Shown piece after piece: positions 43,327-52,793 of a stretch of 64,000 bases of DNA. This DNA comes from JBBDIM01 sp040880405 (GTDB lineage Bacteria > Planctomycetota > Planctomycetia > Pirellulales > Pirellulaceae). The first letter of the stretch is position 1. Each line of letters starts with the position of its first letter. The stretch spans positions 55,980 through 119,979 of the forward strand of contig JBBDIM010000104.1 in assembly GCA_040880405.1 (NCBI GenBank), in the 5' to 3' direction. The translations under genes were made by a program, and so were the position numbers. The notes under the pieces are model-generated. The model had not been told where the DNA came from. It did not search any database and worked only from the letters and a program-made list of their open reading frames with translations.

Positions 43327-43445
43327 TGCACTGCCCGGAAGTGACCCTCGCACAGAAGTACCCCGGGTATGGCTGCTCCAATTAAGGCCTGACCAGGTTG
43401 CCGGTTCCCCCTTGCGAGGGTCGCTTACGGGCAGTGATTTATGAG
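43327..43445 (-). ncRNA. ffs: Signal recognition particle RNA, small bacterial type
   Basis: The minus strand folds into one long hairpin: 43413-43436 pairs with 43329-43352 at 22 of 24 positions. At the tip lies the conserved helix 8 motif: 5' GGTCAGG, ten nucleotides, then AGCAGCC (43366-43395 region), which binds Ffh. The total size of ~110 nt fits the 4.5S form. The ten-nucleotide tip CCTTAATTGG aligns with E. coli TCCGGAAGGA, but the GGAA tetraloop is replaced by a U/A-rich loop. The gene stands just upstream of dnaX, as in Bacillus. The exact ends are inferred from the stem and the promoter. Confidence 0.88.
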
Positions 43446-43451
43446 ACTGGT

Positions 43452-43480
43452 ATGGTACCTCACTTGGTGCGGAGCGTCAA
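43452..43480 (-). promoter_or_regulatory. Promoter of SRP RNA
   Basis: On the minus strand TTGACG (43475-43480) and TACCAT (43452-43457) are spaced by 17 nt. Transcription would start near 43445, matching the 5' end of the RNA hairpin. The dnaX start is 240 nt further on, so the promoter may also serve dnaX. Confidence 0.6.
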
Positions 43481-43848
43481 AGGGGCTGAGTTATCGGATG
43501 CTAAGGGCGCGGCGACCTCCGCAAGGCCCAGATATGCCATCGATTAAGCCGCCCATTTGCACTGAAATCAGGCACGCGCTGCACGGTATCTAAGCGAAAT
43601 CGCATGCACTTGTAGCTGGTCATTCTATGATCACCCGGGTTTTCGCGTATGGCACATTATTTGCTGTGCTTGCAAGTCAACGATACCCCACGGGAGCCTG
43701 CTGGTGGGTAGGTGGTTGATCATTTGTCCGTTGACCGCGGTGACATGATCTGGGTTAGTGGGTGAAAATTATCCACTGATAGAATCCAAACTCTCCCTCC
43801 GTTATGCTTCCGTACATCAATCCTTTGTGTCTTGAGCTGAAGAAAGGC
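43481..43848 (+). other. Divergent upstream region of ffs and glnN
   Basis: Holds the SRP RNA promoter on the minus strand and the sigma54 promoter of glnN (43650-43665) on the plus strand. The ~170 nt upstream of the sigma54 site is where an activator would bind; several GCAC/GTGC sequences occur (43558-43585) but I cannot name a clear palindrome. Confidence 0.45.
43650..43665 (+). promoter_or_regulatory. Sigma-54 (-24/-12) promoter of glnN
   Basis: TGGCAC-N5-TTGCT, a complete match to the RpoN promoter consensus, with GG and GC 12 nt apart counted from the first G of each. Transcription would start near 43676, about 170 nt before the glnN start codon. RpoN is encoded at 38590-40062. Confidence 0.8.
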
Positions 43849-46116
43849 ATGTCCCCCGTGAGCAATATGACGACGAACTCCTCGAAACAGAATGTCCAAG
43901 CCGTGGCCACACCCGCAGTCTCTACCTCGGCATTGGGTTGTTCCGCTCGGATGGCGGCAATCTCTGCGGTTACGAATTACCGCAACACCTCGCCTTCGAT
44001 GAATTTCATCGAGACGCCCACCAAGGAACTGTTCTCCGCGAACGTGTTCAGCAAATCGGTAATGAAGGATCGTCTCCCCAAGGCGATCTTCAAGTCGGTG
44101 ATGCGAACGATCGAAGCGGGTCAGAAACTCGATCCGTCGGCCGCCGACGTGGTTGCTTCGGCCATGAAGGATTGGGCGATCGAAAAAGGGGCTACCCACT
44201 ACGCCCACGTATTCTTTCCGCTCACCGGTTTCACTGCCGAGAAGCACGATAGTTTCCTGTGCCCGGACGGTGAGGGTGGAGCGGTCGCCGAGTTTACCGG
44301 TGCCCAACTGATTCAGGGCGAACCGGATGGATCAAGCTTTCCGACCGGTGGTATCCGCCAAACATTCGAGGCCCGAGGTTACACGATCTGGGATATCACC
44401 AGCCCGGCCTACATTCTGGAAAACTCGAACGGTACCACGCTTTGCATTCCGACCGCGTTTGTATCGTGGACTGGCGAAGCATTGGACAAGAAGACCCCGG
44501 TTCTTCGCTCGATGCAGGCCCTCAATATTCAGGCCCAGCGAATCTTGAAACTGTTTGGTAAGACCGACGGCTCGATGGTCGCCTCAACCGCCGGTCCCGA
44601 ACAGGAATACTTCCTGGTGGATCGGAACTTCTTCTTTGCCCGGCCTGACTTAATCAACGCCGGTCGTACCTTGTTTGGGGCGAAGCCTCCCAAGGGACAA
44701 GAGTTCGACGATCATTACTTCGGTGCGATTCCGGACCGTGTCCTGGCTTTCATGCTGGATGTCGAGCGCGAGTTGTTCAAGCTCGGGATTCCCGTGAAGA
44801 CCCGCCACAACGAAGTCGCCCCCGGTCAGTACGAGATCGCTCCGGTGTTCGAATCGGCGAACCAAGCGACCGACCATCAGCAGCTCACCATGCTGACACT
44901 CCGCCGCGTGGCTGAAAAATACGGCATGAGCTGCCTGACTCACGAGAAGCCGTTTGCCGGGGTGAATGGTTCCGGTAAGCATGTCAACTGGTCGATGGGC
45001 AGCGCCACCCAAGGTAACCTGCTCGATCCGGGTGACACTCCGCACGAAAACGCTCAATTCCTGTTGATCTGCGGGGCGGTGATTCGTGCGGTTCACAAGT
45101 TCCAAGGCCTGTTGCGGGCAGTTGTCGCTTCCGCGAGCAACGACCATCGATTGGGTGCCAACGAGGCACCTCCGGCGATCATGTCGATCTTCCTGGGAGA
45201 TCAACTCACCGATGTGTTCAACCAGATCCGCGATAGCGGTGGGGCCAGCTCCTCGCTTCCTCGCGGTACCCTGACCGTGGGTGTTGATATTCTGCCGCCA
45301 TTGCCAATGGATGCCGGCGACCGAAACCGCACCAGCCCGTTTGCCTTCACCGGCAACCGGTTTGAATTCCGCGCGGTCGGTTCCAATCAGTCGATCGCCG
45401 GTCCGCTGGTCGCGATGAACACGATTGTGGCCGAGTCGCTGGACTACTGCGCCACACGGTTGGAGGAAGCGACCGGAGGGGATTCCAGCAAGTTGAACGC
45501 GGAGCTCCAAAAATTGCTGGCCGAGATCATGAACGAGCATGGTTCGGTGATCTTCAATGGAGATGGCTATTCGGAACAGTGGCACGCCGAAGCAAAGAAG
45601 CGTGGCCTGCTGAATCTGAAGACCTCCGCGGACGCCCTTCCGGCATTGAAGGAGAAGGAAGTCATCGAGTTGTTCGGAAAGTACAACGTGCTTTCGGAAC
45701 GCGAACTTGAGAGCCGACTGGAAACCTACCTGGAGCAGTACTGCAACTCGATCGGCGTGGAAGCCGCGTTGATGATCGAGATGGGACGCACCATGTTATT
45801 CCCCGCGGCAGTTCGTTATCAAAACGAACTGGCTGCGGCTTGTGTTAACCTGCGTCAGTTAGGCTACGAGTTCGACACGCACACCCTGGACAAAATCACT
45901 GGCTTGGTGAAGTCGTTCCAGAATAGTCTGAACGAACTAGCTGCCGCCGTTTCAGAGCACCACTCGGACGATAAGATTGCCGAGGCACGGTACTACTGTG
46001 ACGACGTGCTGCCGCTAATGACCAAGGTGCGGTCGTTCGCCGACGAACTGGAAGGTTACGTCTCAGACGACCTGTGGCCGCTTCCGACCTACCAGGAAAT
46101 GCTTTTCATCAAGTAG
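43849..46116 (+). CDS. glnN: Glutamine synthetase type III
   Basis: 755 residues from the ATG at 43849 (other in-frame starts at 43804 and 43867). Makes glutamine from glutamate and ammonia with ATP. The large size, the N-terminal FIETPTKELFSANVFS and the THYAHVFFPLTGFTAEKHDSF segment are type III features; the metal/ATP core shows GPEQEYFLVD, the NEVAPGQYEIAPVFESAN stretch, HEKPFAGVNGSGKHVNWS and NRTSPFAFTGNRFEFRAVGSNQS. A long helical C terminus follows (ALMIEMGRTMLFPAAVRYQNEL). The sigma54 promoter upstream suggests induction under nitrogen limitation. A terminator follows. Confidence 0.96.
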   Translation: MSPVSNMTTNSSKQNVQAVATPAVSTSALGCSARMAAISAVTNYRNTSPSMNFIETPTKELFSANVFSKSVMKDRLPKAIFKSVMRTIEAGQKLDPSAADVVASAMKDWAIEKGATHYAHVFFPLTGFTAEKHDSFLCPDGEGGAVAEFTGAQLIQGEPDGSSFPTGGIRQTFEARGYTIWDITSPAYILENSNGTTLCIPTAFVSWTGEALDKKTPVLRSMQALNIQAQRILKLFGKTDGSMVASTAGPEQEYFLVDRNFFFARPDLINAGRTLFGAKPPKGQEFDDHYFGAIPDRVLAFMLDVERELFKLGIPVKTRHNEVAPGQYEIAPVFESANQATDHQQLTMLTLRRVAEKYGMSCLTHEKPFAGVNGSGKHVNWSMGSATQGNLLDPGDTPHENAQFLLICGAVIRAVHKFQGLLRAVVASASNDHRLGANEAPPAIMSIFLGDQLTDVFNQIRDSGGASSSLPRGTLTVGVDILPPLPMDAGDRNRTSPFAFTGNRFEFRAVGSNQSIAGPLVAMNTIVAESLDYCATRLEEATGGDSSKLNAELQKLLAEIMNEHGSVIFNGDGYSEQWHAEAKKRGLLNLKTSADALPALKEKEVIELFGKYNVLSERELESRLETYLEQYCNSIGVEAALMIEMGRTMLFPAAVRYQNELAAACVNLRQLGYEFDTHTLDKITGLVKSFQNSLNELAAAVSEHHSDDKIAEARYYCDDVLPLMTKVRSFADELEGYVSDDLWPLPTYQEMLFIK

Positions 46117-46138
46117 TGTCTTCCTGATTATGAAACGC

Positions 46139-46183
46139 GAAACGCCCGGGAAAGATTGATCTTACCCGGGCGTTTCCTTATTT
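46139..46183 (+). terminator. Terminator after glnN
   Basis: A perfect 12-bp GC-rich stem (46139-46150 with 46165-46176) and 14-nt loop, followed by a short T-rich tract. It lies 23 nt past the stop. Confidence 0.85.
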
Positions 46184-46247
46184 CGGCAGTGGTCAATTCT
46201 TGCTGAATTATCGTTCCAGGATTCGAATCGCGAGTACCGCCTCCCGA

Positions 46248-46613
46248 TTACTCCAGCGTATCGGTGCGTGTCTCCCAGGTACCGAAGTGGGTCATCATAT
46301 CGGCGTGATGTTTTTCGAGAACCTTTGTTAGTTGATCGACCTTTTTTTCGTCTTCGACCGGAACCGAGATGACGGTCGCGCCGGTTGCCAAGCGATGCCG
46401 GTAACGTTCCAGATCAATATCGTTATCAGCAAACCACTTGGCGGAGGTCTCCACTTCCTCGGTTTGTTCCCCCTCATGGAGTAGGTAAATCTCCATTCTC
46501 GGAACTTTAAACTCATCCACAAACTCGACGACGGCGTTGTGGGCGTCGCCGGAGTGGTCAAACACCGCCACAATTCGGTTTGTGGGGTTCTCCAGTTTAC
46601 CTTTCTCGGACAT
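46248..46613 (-). CDS. YflT/general-stress-protein-like protein
   Basis: 121 residues, no signal or TM. A small alpha/beta domain: RIVAVFDHSGDAHNAVVEFVDEFKVPRMEIYLLHEGEQ then a helix (KWFADNDIDLERY), GATVISVPVEDEKKVDQLTKVLEKHHADMMTHFGTWETR. This arrangement of 'VFD...DA..AV..F....V...I.VL..G' and a closing 'VISV...D......L..H.A....FG.W' resembles YflT/GSP17M-type stress proteins. Single gene on the minus strand, convergent with glnN. Function unknown. Confidence 0.75.
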   Translation of the reverse strand: MSEKGKLENPTNRIVAVFDHSGDAHNAVVEFVDEFKVPRMEIYLLHEGEQTEEVETSAKWFADNDIDLERYRHRLATGATVISVPVEDEKKVDQLTKVLEKHHADMMTHFGTWETRTDTLE

Positions 46614-47016
46614 GACACTTCTCCATTCGGTTTATGGCATCGTTGTTGATGGAATTCTATCCCGACTTGGTGCCAAGGCCAGATTATTCCGCTGCTGAGT
46701 TTAACGCGATGCCGGGTATGGTCGCAATCCTCGGTCCATTCACGACACAGGAACGACGGAATCACCTGCTTGCGAACGAAGAGAATATCGGTGGATTTTT
46801 CGAAATCCCGGATATTTTCGTAAAACCGGGGGTGACATGGAAACTTTGATTTCGTATTTATCTGCCCGTCGTCGGGAAGGGCCATTCGGTGCGCCCGCTC
46901 CGGCGATGGAAAAGTTGGGTTGATTTGAAGGACCTTTGTCGCGCTGTGGTTTGCGGGAACACCAGTGCCCCCCCCTCCTGGGTTGAAGCATTTGCTTGTC
47001 AAGATACTACGGCTGC

Positions 47017-47147
47017 TGGGTCGGCCTTCTTGGCGAGTGCTTTACAGAGGACCTTCAATCGGACCCCTGGAATTGGGTCATTTTTCCAGGGGTCGCCTAC
47101 GTTTTTAGGGACGAAGTGGCGCAGGTCGCTTCGTCCCTTATTTTTTT
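47017..47147 (+). ncRNA. Candidate small RNA with two hairpins
   Basis: Between TTGAAG-N16-TACTAC (46983-47010) and a terminator lies a stretch with no open frame. It has an 11-bp perfect hairpin (47062-47072 with 47084-47094), then a second hairpin with T-run. No + strand gene lies upstream for this terminator to end, so it may close a short untranslated transcript. It could also be a leader attenuator of the SDR gene. Inference only. Confidence 0.4.
47107..47147 (+). terminator. Orphan Rho-independent terminator
   Basis: AGGGACGAAG (47107-47116) pairs with CTTCGTCCCT (47129-47138), extendable to 14 bp with wobble pairs, followed by TTATTTTTTT. The plus strand has no gene between the glnN terminator and here. 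Confidence 0.82.
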
Positions 47148-47314
47148 CTTGGCCGTTGTGGGCGAGCGACTTCGTCGCGGGTCGACCTCGTTGACACTCG
47201 TCCGGCCGATGCCTACGTTAAATCTCTGGTGTCCCTAATTGGACCCCCGCAGGTGGTGATAAAATCATCATTCTCCGAGCATCGTTGAACATCTTTGAGG
47301 TTACCAATCCGGCT

Positions 47315-48088
47315 ATGAGTCTTCCTGTTGCAATTGTTACCGGAGGATCGCGTGGAATCGGTCGAGCGATTTCCGAGCGATTGGCGGCGGATGGCTACGC
47401 CGTCGCGGTAAATTTCGTCTCGCGCGAAGCGGCGGCCGCCGAGGTGGTGGCCGCGATCCAATCGGCAGGTGGGACCGCGATGGCAATTAAAGGGAGTGTC
47501 GCGGAGGCGGAGGATCGCCTGAATCTGGTCGATCAAGTGGTTGCCGAATATGGTCAGATTGACGTGCTGGTCAATAACGCCGGAATTACGTCCCCCGGTC
47601 GTAAAGATGTCCTCGAATTAACGGAGGATAGTTGGGACCAAGTGTTCGCCACGAATTTAAAAGGTCCCTTCTTTCTCAGTCAGGAGGTGGCGCGAAGAAT
47701 GCTCGACTTTCGGGCCGCGGGAATCATTGCCAGCGGAAAAATCATCAATCTTTCGTCGATTTCGGCATATGCCATTTCCACGAACCGCGCCGACTACTGC
47801 ATCGCGAAGTCCGCCCTGAAAATGATGACCTGGCTATTCGCCGACCGCTTGGCGGAGGAGAATATCCAGGCGTTCGAGATTCGACCCGGGGTGATTCAAA
47901 GTGACATGACCGCTCCGGTCAAAGAGAAGTACGACCAGTTGATCGCCGAAGGGATGACCCCCATCCGGCGTTGGGGCAAACCGGAGGATATCGCCCAGGC
48001 TGTCTCGGCAATCTGCGGCGACGCATTTCCATTCAGCACCGGTGACAGTTTCGACGTGGATGGAGGGTTTCATCTGCGGCGATTATAG
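47315..48088 (+). CDS. Short-chain dehydrogenase/reductase, FabG-like
   Basis: 257 residues from the ATG at 47315 (frame open to a TTG at 47285). Classical SDR oxidoreductase: cofactor motif TGGSRGIGRAI, then VLVNNAGI, catalytic Ser in INLSSISAY and the Tyr-x3-Lys pair in YCIAKSAL, with the PG motif in IRPGVIQSDM. The Arg pair near the first motif favours NADP(H). FabG-type reductases act on 3-ketoacyl-ACP, but no acyl-carrier or fatty acid synthesis gene is adjacent. The following gene begins 39 nt downstream on the same strand. Confidence 0.92.
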   Translation: MSLPVAIVTGGSRGIGRAISERLAADGYAVAVNFVSREAAAAEVVAAIQSAGGTAMAIKGSVAEAEDRLNLVDQVVAEYGQIDVLVNNAGITSPGRKDVLELTEDSWDQVFATNLKGPFFLSQEVARRMLDFRAAGIIASGKIINLSSISAYAISTNRADYCIAKSALKMMTWLFADRLAEENIQAFEIRPGVIQSDMTAPVKEKYDQLIAEGMTPIRRWGKPEDIAQAVSAICGDAFPFSTGDSFDVDGGFHLRRL

Positions 48089-48127
48089 GCGACCAGTGGT
48101 TCTTCGTCCCGGCGGGAATTCAGACTC

Positions 48128-49291
48128 ATGCGATTCGGACTCTTGGGCTCAGACCCCGCCACGCTCGATCTGCTCCGAGAAGGAGTGGGGCACTCCCTGA
48201 TTGGTTTCTACGATGCCGACCATCATGCCGAAACGATTCTCAACCTATTTCCCTCCGCGTCTCGCCTGAGCCAGTGGGAATCGATGCTCTCTACCTCGAA
48301 TATCGATGGGGTAGTCGTTGCCGCGAACTGGCGGAACGCCGAACGGGAAAACCAGCTTCGCAAACTAGTCCAGGAGCAAATCCCGCTGCTGATGGTCGTC
48401 CCCGCCTGCGAAGGAATTGTCTCCCTGGAAATGGAGATGATCCAGCGCGATACTCGCTGTCCGATTGTCCCTTATGCCCCGGGACCGGATACGGAGGTCG
48501 TGGCATGGCTACGAAAATGGCTCGGAGAGGGGGAGACGCAGCGTTGTGAACAAATCCAGATCCAACGGGGCCTGTTAAATCGAAACACCACCGGGGTGCT
48601 TGACTGGTTGGCCCGAGATATTGAGGTCGCCCGACATCTGAGTGGCGAGATTACCCGAGTTTCGGCGACCGGCGGAAATTTCGAGCAGGATGACTATCAG
48701 CGATTGGCGGTTCATCTGGAACATCGAAGCGGCGTGCCAACAAGGTGGCTGAACGAACCTGCGGCGCGTGACTCCGTCCGCTTCGAGGTGGTCACCTCAG
48801 CCGGCAAGGCAATCCTCGCCTGGGATGCCAAGAATGGGACGATCGTCGAATTGCCGGACCAGCGCCGGTTTGAGATTCCCTCAAACCAGCAAAACAAAAT
48901 CCGGGCTTGGCAGACATTCGCGCGCGCGGTGGGCCAGCCCGCCTCGGACGACAACCTGAAGGCCTATAGTGGCGCGACCCATAGTCTGGAAGTCCTCGAC
49001 GCGACGCTTTACAGCGTCAAACGCAAACGGACGATCGAAATGCGGGAAGATGTTGTGTCAGAGCAGGCAACTTTCAAGGCGCTTATGGCGGCAGGAGGTT
49101 GTTTCATGCTGATGTGGGCCTTTTTCATTTTAATGCTAGCTGCTTTCGGTAGCATTTTTGAACGATTCCTCGGGTTCAATCCTGTCGGGGTTTTTTGGCT
49201 ACCATTGCTAATCGCGCCTCTAGGGCTGTTCCTCGCGGCCCAACTCCTGCAATTATTGTTTCGCAGAGAATCTGGGACCAGCGAAACGTGA
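48128..49291 (+). CDS. Gfo/Idh-like protein with C-terminal membrane anchor
   Basis: 387 residues. N-terminal Rossmann-like start MRFGLLGSDPATLDLL, and IDGVVVAANWRNAERENQLRKLVQEQIPLLMVVPACEG, where the catalytic EKP motif of Gfo/Idh/MocA enzymes is missing (VVPACEG in its place). The middle has GLLNRNTTGVLDWLARDIEVARHLSGEITRVSATGG, like the second domain. Two TM helices close the protein (~318-344 and ~355-378), which is unusual for the family. It probably lost catalysis and is membrane-tethered. Likely co-transcribed with the SDR gene 39 nt upstream. Confidence 0.8.
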   Translation: MRFGLLGSDPATLDLLREGVGHSLIGFYDADHHAETILNLFPSASRLSQWESMLSTSNIDGVVVAANWRNAERENQLRKLVQEQIPLLMVVPACEGIVSLEMEMIQRDTRCPIVPYAPGPDTEVVAWLRKWLGEGETQRCEQIQIQRGLLNRNTTGVLDWLARDIEVARHLSGEITRVSATGGNFEQDDYQRLAVHLEHRSGVPTRWLNEPAARDSVRFEVVTSAGKAILAWDAKNGTIVELPDQRRFEIPSNQQNKIRAWQTFARAVGQPASDDNLKAYSGATHSLEVLDATLYSVKRKRTIEMREDVVSEQATFKALMAAGGCFMLMWAFFILMLAAFGSIFERFLGFNPVGVFWLPLLIAPLGLFLAAQLLQLLFRRESGTSET

Positions 49292-49506
49292 AAATGGTGA
49301 AAGTAAGTTCGATCCAACGAGCCCGCTTGATAAACTTTTCCGGTTAGGCCAAAGATTCCAGCATGGCAATCCCGATTCTACTAGCATTGTGAGCGTGCTT
49401 GAGTCACGCTCAAGGCCCAAGTCTCTGAACTGCCTTCCACTGAAACCAGGCTTGGTAAAATGGCCGGGAACTGCGTGGAAGAAATTTCCGCCGACTGGAA
49501 ATCGAC

Positions 49507-49980
49507 ATGTGTCGTGATCGTGAATTCATCTGGATCCTGATACTTGCGACGCTGGCTTCGTCCGCCGGTTGTTTCGGGGTCCGCTTTCACGATCCGGTCT
49601 ACGAACCGCCCCTCAACATGCCTTGGCATGCGATGAGTGGACTTTTTGCTCAGGATAGCTGTGAGACGTCGGCGAGTTCAATCGTCGAACCGGATGAACC
49701 CTCCATTCCCAAGCATTCCGCAGGCAAGCAAGATCGACCAGTCCTGCCGGCTTGGAGCGCGCCGCCCCACTCGAAATTTCATCCGGTACCTGCCAGACCG
49801 GTATTCGCGCCGGCCACCGTGTTGCTCGAGCCTCCCAGGGTCGCCGTCCGCGAGATCTCCACGCCGCAGACACCCTCTCGTCTGCACCCTGAAGCGGGGC
49901 TCGGAGACTCTCCTCTTGAGCTAAACGCCCCTGCTCGACTCTCGGATGCGAGCATCGATGAAGCGACGCCGATCCGGTGA
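49507..49980 (+). CDS. Small lipoprotein, hypothetical
   Basis: 157 residues. The N-terminal hydrophobic stretch FIWILILATLASSAGC ends in a lipobox-like SAGC (Cys22), so export and lipid attachment are likely. The rest is Pro/Ser-rich and unstructured-looking, with no domain I recognise. No operon partner is evident. The coding call rests on the signal peptide and frame length; it could be spurious. Confidence 0.5.
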   Translation: MCRDREFIWILILATLASSAGCFGVRFHDPVYEPPLNMPWHAMSGLFAQDSCETSASSIVEPDEPSIPKHSAGKQDRPVLPAWSAPPHSKFHPVPARPVFAPATVLLEPPRVAVREISTPQTPSRLHPEAGLGDSPLELNAPARLSDASIDEATPIR

Positions 49981-50303
49981 AACCGGTCGCGCGTATCGCT
50001 AGCTCAATTCAACGAAGGCTCTCGGTGACCCGTGAGGCGAACTTTCTTGAATCAAAACTCTCGACACCATACCGAGTTGCGTAAAACACGCATCGGCTAG
50101 AGGCGATCTGAGGCGTTCGATTGGCAAGCTAGGTCGACTATGCGGATCACTCGCTGGGGGGTCAAGGCTGGAACTCTTGGCATCCGATGACAAAGGCTGC
50201 CCGTGATACCGCACTTCCGCGTGACAGCCGCAGAATCGGTGGAACGGATAATGACCCGGCCCTGTTCGTCATCGATCCGCTTCCGCCGAAAGACGAGACA
50301 CCC
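49981..50303. other. Intergenic region before HtrA gene
   Basis: 320 nt. The HtrA frame is open upstream to 50187, but the added residues do not resemble a signal peptide, so the later ATG was taken. No promoter or hairpin is convincing. Confidence 0.4.
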
Positions 50304-51668
<1,365 letters not shown>

Positions 51669-51701
51669 AAGATGCTCGGCAGTAAGCCGCGCGAGGTCCC
51701 C

Positions 51702-51733
51702 ACTATCGGCGCAGGCCGAGCTTGCCGATAATA
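51702..51733 (+). repeat. Inverted repeat after HtrA gene
   Basis: CTATCGGC at 51703-51710 pairs with GCCGATA(A)TAG at 51724-51733. No T-run follows, so it is not a clear terminator. Confidence 0.35.
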
Positions 51734-51810
51734 GTTGCTTCGGTCGGAATCTCACTTCGTTAGCGAGATACCGTACCCAATCATGCAAGCTCTAGCAGGT
51801 CGGTCGTCGG

Positions 51811-52758
51811 GTGGAAGGGGAATTTCTCGAATTCGTTCGGCAGCGGGGGTTGTTGCCCGGGAATGCCTCGCATCCAGTAGGAATCGGCGATGATGCCGCC
51901 GTGCTGCGGTGGGGTGGCGGGGAAGACTTCGTCGTATGCTCCGATCTGATTTCCGACGACGTGGACTTCATCCTCGCAGAGATTGAGCCCGAGCGGATCG
52001 GCCGCAAGTCGGTCGCGATTAATCTGAGTGATCTGGCCGCGATGGCTTGTCAGCCCAAGGCTGCAATTCTCACGTTCCTGCTGCCTCGACAGACCGGGAT
52101 CGAGCTCGACGCCCTGGAACTGGCCAAGCAACTTTACTTGGGTGCCGAGCGGATCGCTACCGAATTCGACTGCCCGATTGTGGGTGGTGATACCAATACC
52201 TGGGAAGGCAAGCTCGCGATCAGCGTCACCCTGCTGGGAAGCTGCACCACTGGGCGTCCATTGCGGCGTGATGCGGCCCAAGTGGGAGATGTCATATGTG
52301 TCACCGGGCCGCTGGGTGGCAGTCTGCTGGGGCACCACTTCGATTTCACGCCTCGGGTGCGAGAAGCCTTGTGGCTGAACGAACATTGTGAACTGCACGC
52401 CGGAATGGACATTAGCGATGGCTTAGCCCTTGACCTGAGCCGTCTAAGCCGTGCCAGCCAAGTCGGGGCCGAGCTGTTTGCGGAGCAGATTCCGATCTCG
52501 AATGGCGCCGTTGAGATGTCGAAGACAAGCGGCAAAACACCCTTGGTGCATGCCCTCGGCGATGGGGAAGATTTTGAACTTCTGCTGACGCTGCCTCAAG
52601 AGGAACTGGCGAAATTTCAAGTCTTACAAACGGCGGGCGAGGTTCCCAGTGGAATCGAACTGCATGTGCTTGGTAAGATTGTGTCCGGCAATGTGCTGAC
52701 ACTCATCGAGAATGACGGGCAGCGCCGTCCTCTCGATTCGATTGGATTCCTCCATTAA
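51811..52758 (+). CDS. thiL: Thiamine-phosphate kinase
   Basis: 315 residues. Phosphorylates thiamine monophosphate to thiamine pyrophosphate, last step of the pathway. PurM-like fold: GIGDDAAVL (ATP/Mg site), SDLISDDVDF, IGRKSVAINLSDLAAMACQP, VGGDTNTW, MDISDGLALDLSRL and ALGDGEDFELLLTLP, all diagnostic. Starts at a GTG at 51811; an in-frame stop at 51793 rules out most longer forms. The next gene (tsaE) begins 35 nt downstream. Confidence 0.96.
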   Translation: MEGEFLEFVRQRGLLPGNASHPVGIGDDAAVLRWGGGEDFVVCSDLISDDVDFILAEIEPERIGRKSVAINLSDLAAMACQPKAAILTFLLPRQTGIELDALELAKQLYLGAERIATEFDCPIVGGDTNTWEGKLAISVTLLGSCTTGRPLRRDAAQVGDVICVTGPLGGSLLGHHFDFTPRVREALWLNEHCELHAGMDISDGLALDLSRLSRASQVGAELFAEQIPISNGAVEMSKTSGKTPLVHALGDGEDFELLLTLPQEELAKFQVLQTAGEVPSGIELHVLGKIVSGNVLTLIENDGQRRPLDSIGFLH

Positions 52759-52793
52759 TTTTCGTTTGTTTTCACCCTCCGTCGATCCGCCAC

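Larger units (their letters stand above)
46614..47314. other. Intergenic region with orphan hairpins
   Basis: About 700 nt between divergent genes. No coding frame is supported. The plus-strand part 46983-47147 has a promoter-like pair and two hairpins ending in a terminator (annotated separately). From 46614 to 46980 I see nothing I can name. Confidence 0.45.

Noticed and set aside
46328..47002. 224-codon minus-strand open frame
   Set aside because: Its C-terminal half is a shadow of the stress-protein-like gene and the rest crosses the intergenic region without family features.
47017..47147. 6S RNA or tmRNA identity for the orphan hairpin unit
   Set aside because: It lacks the long closing stem with central bubble of 6S RNA and any tRNA-like or tag-coding part.
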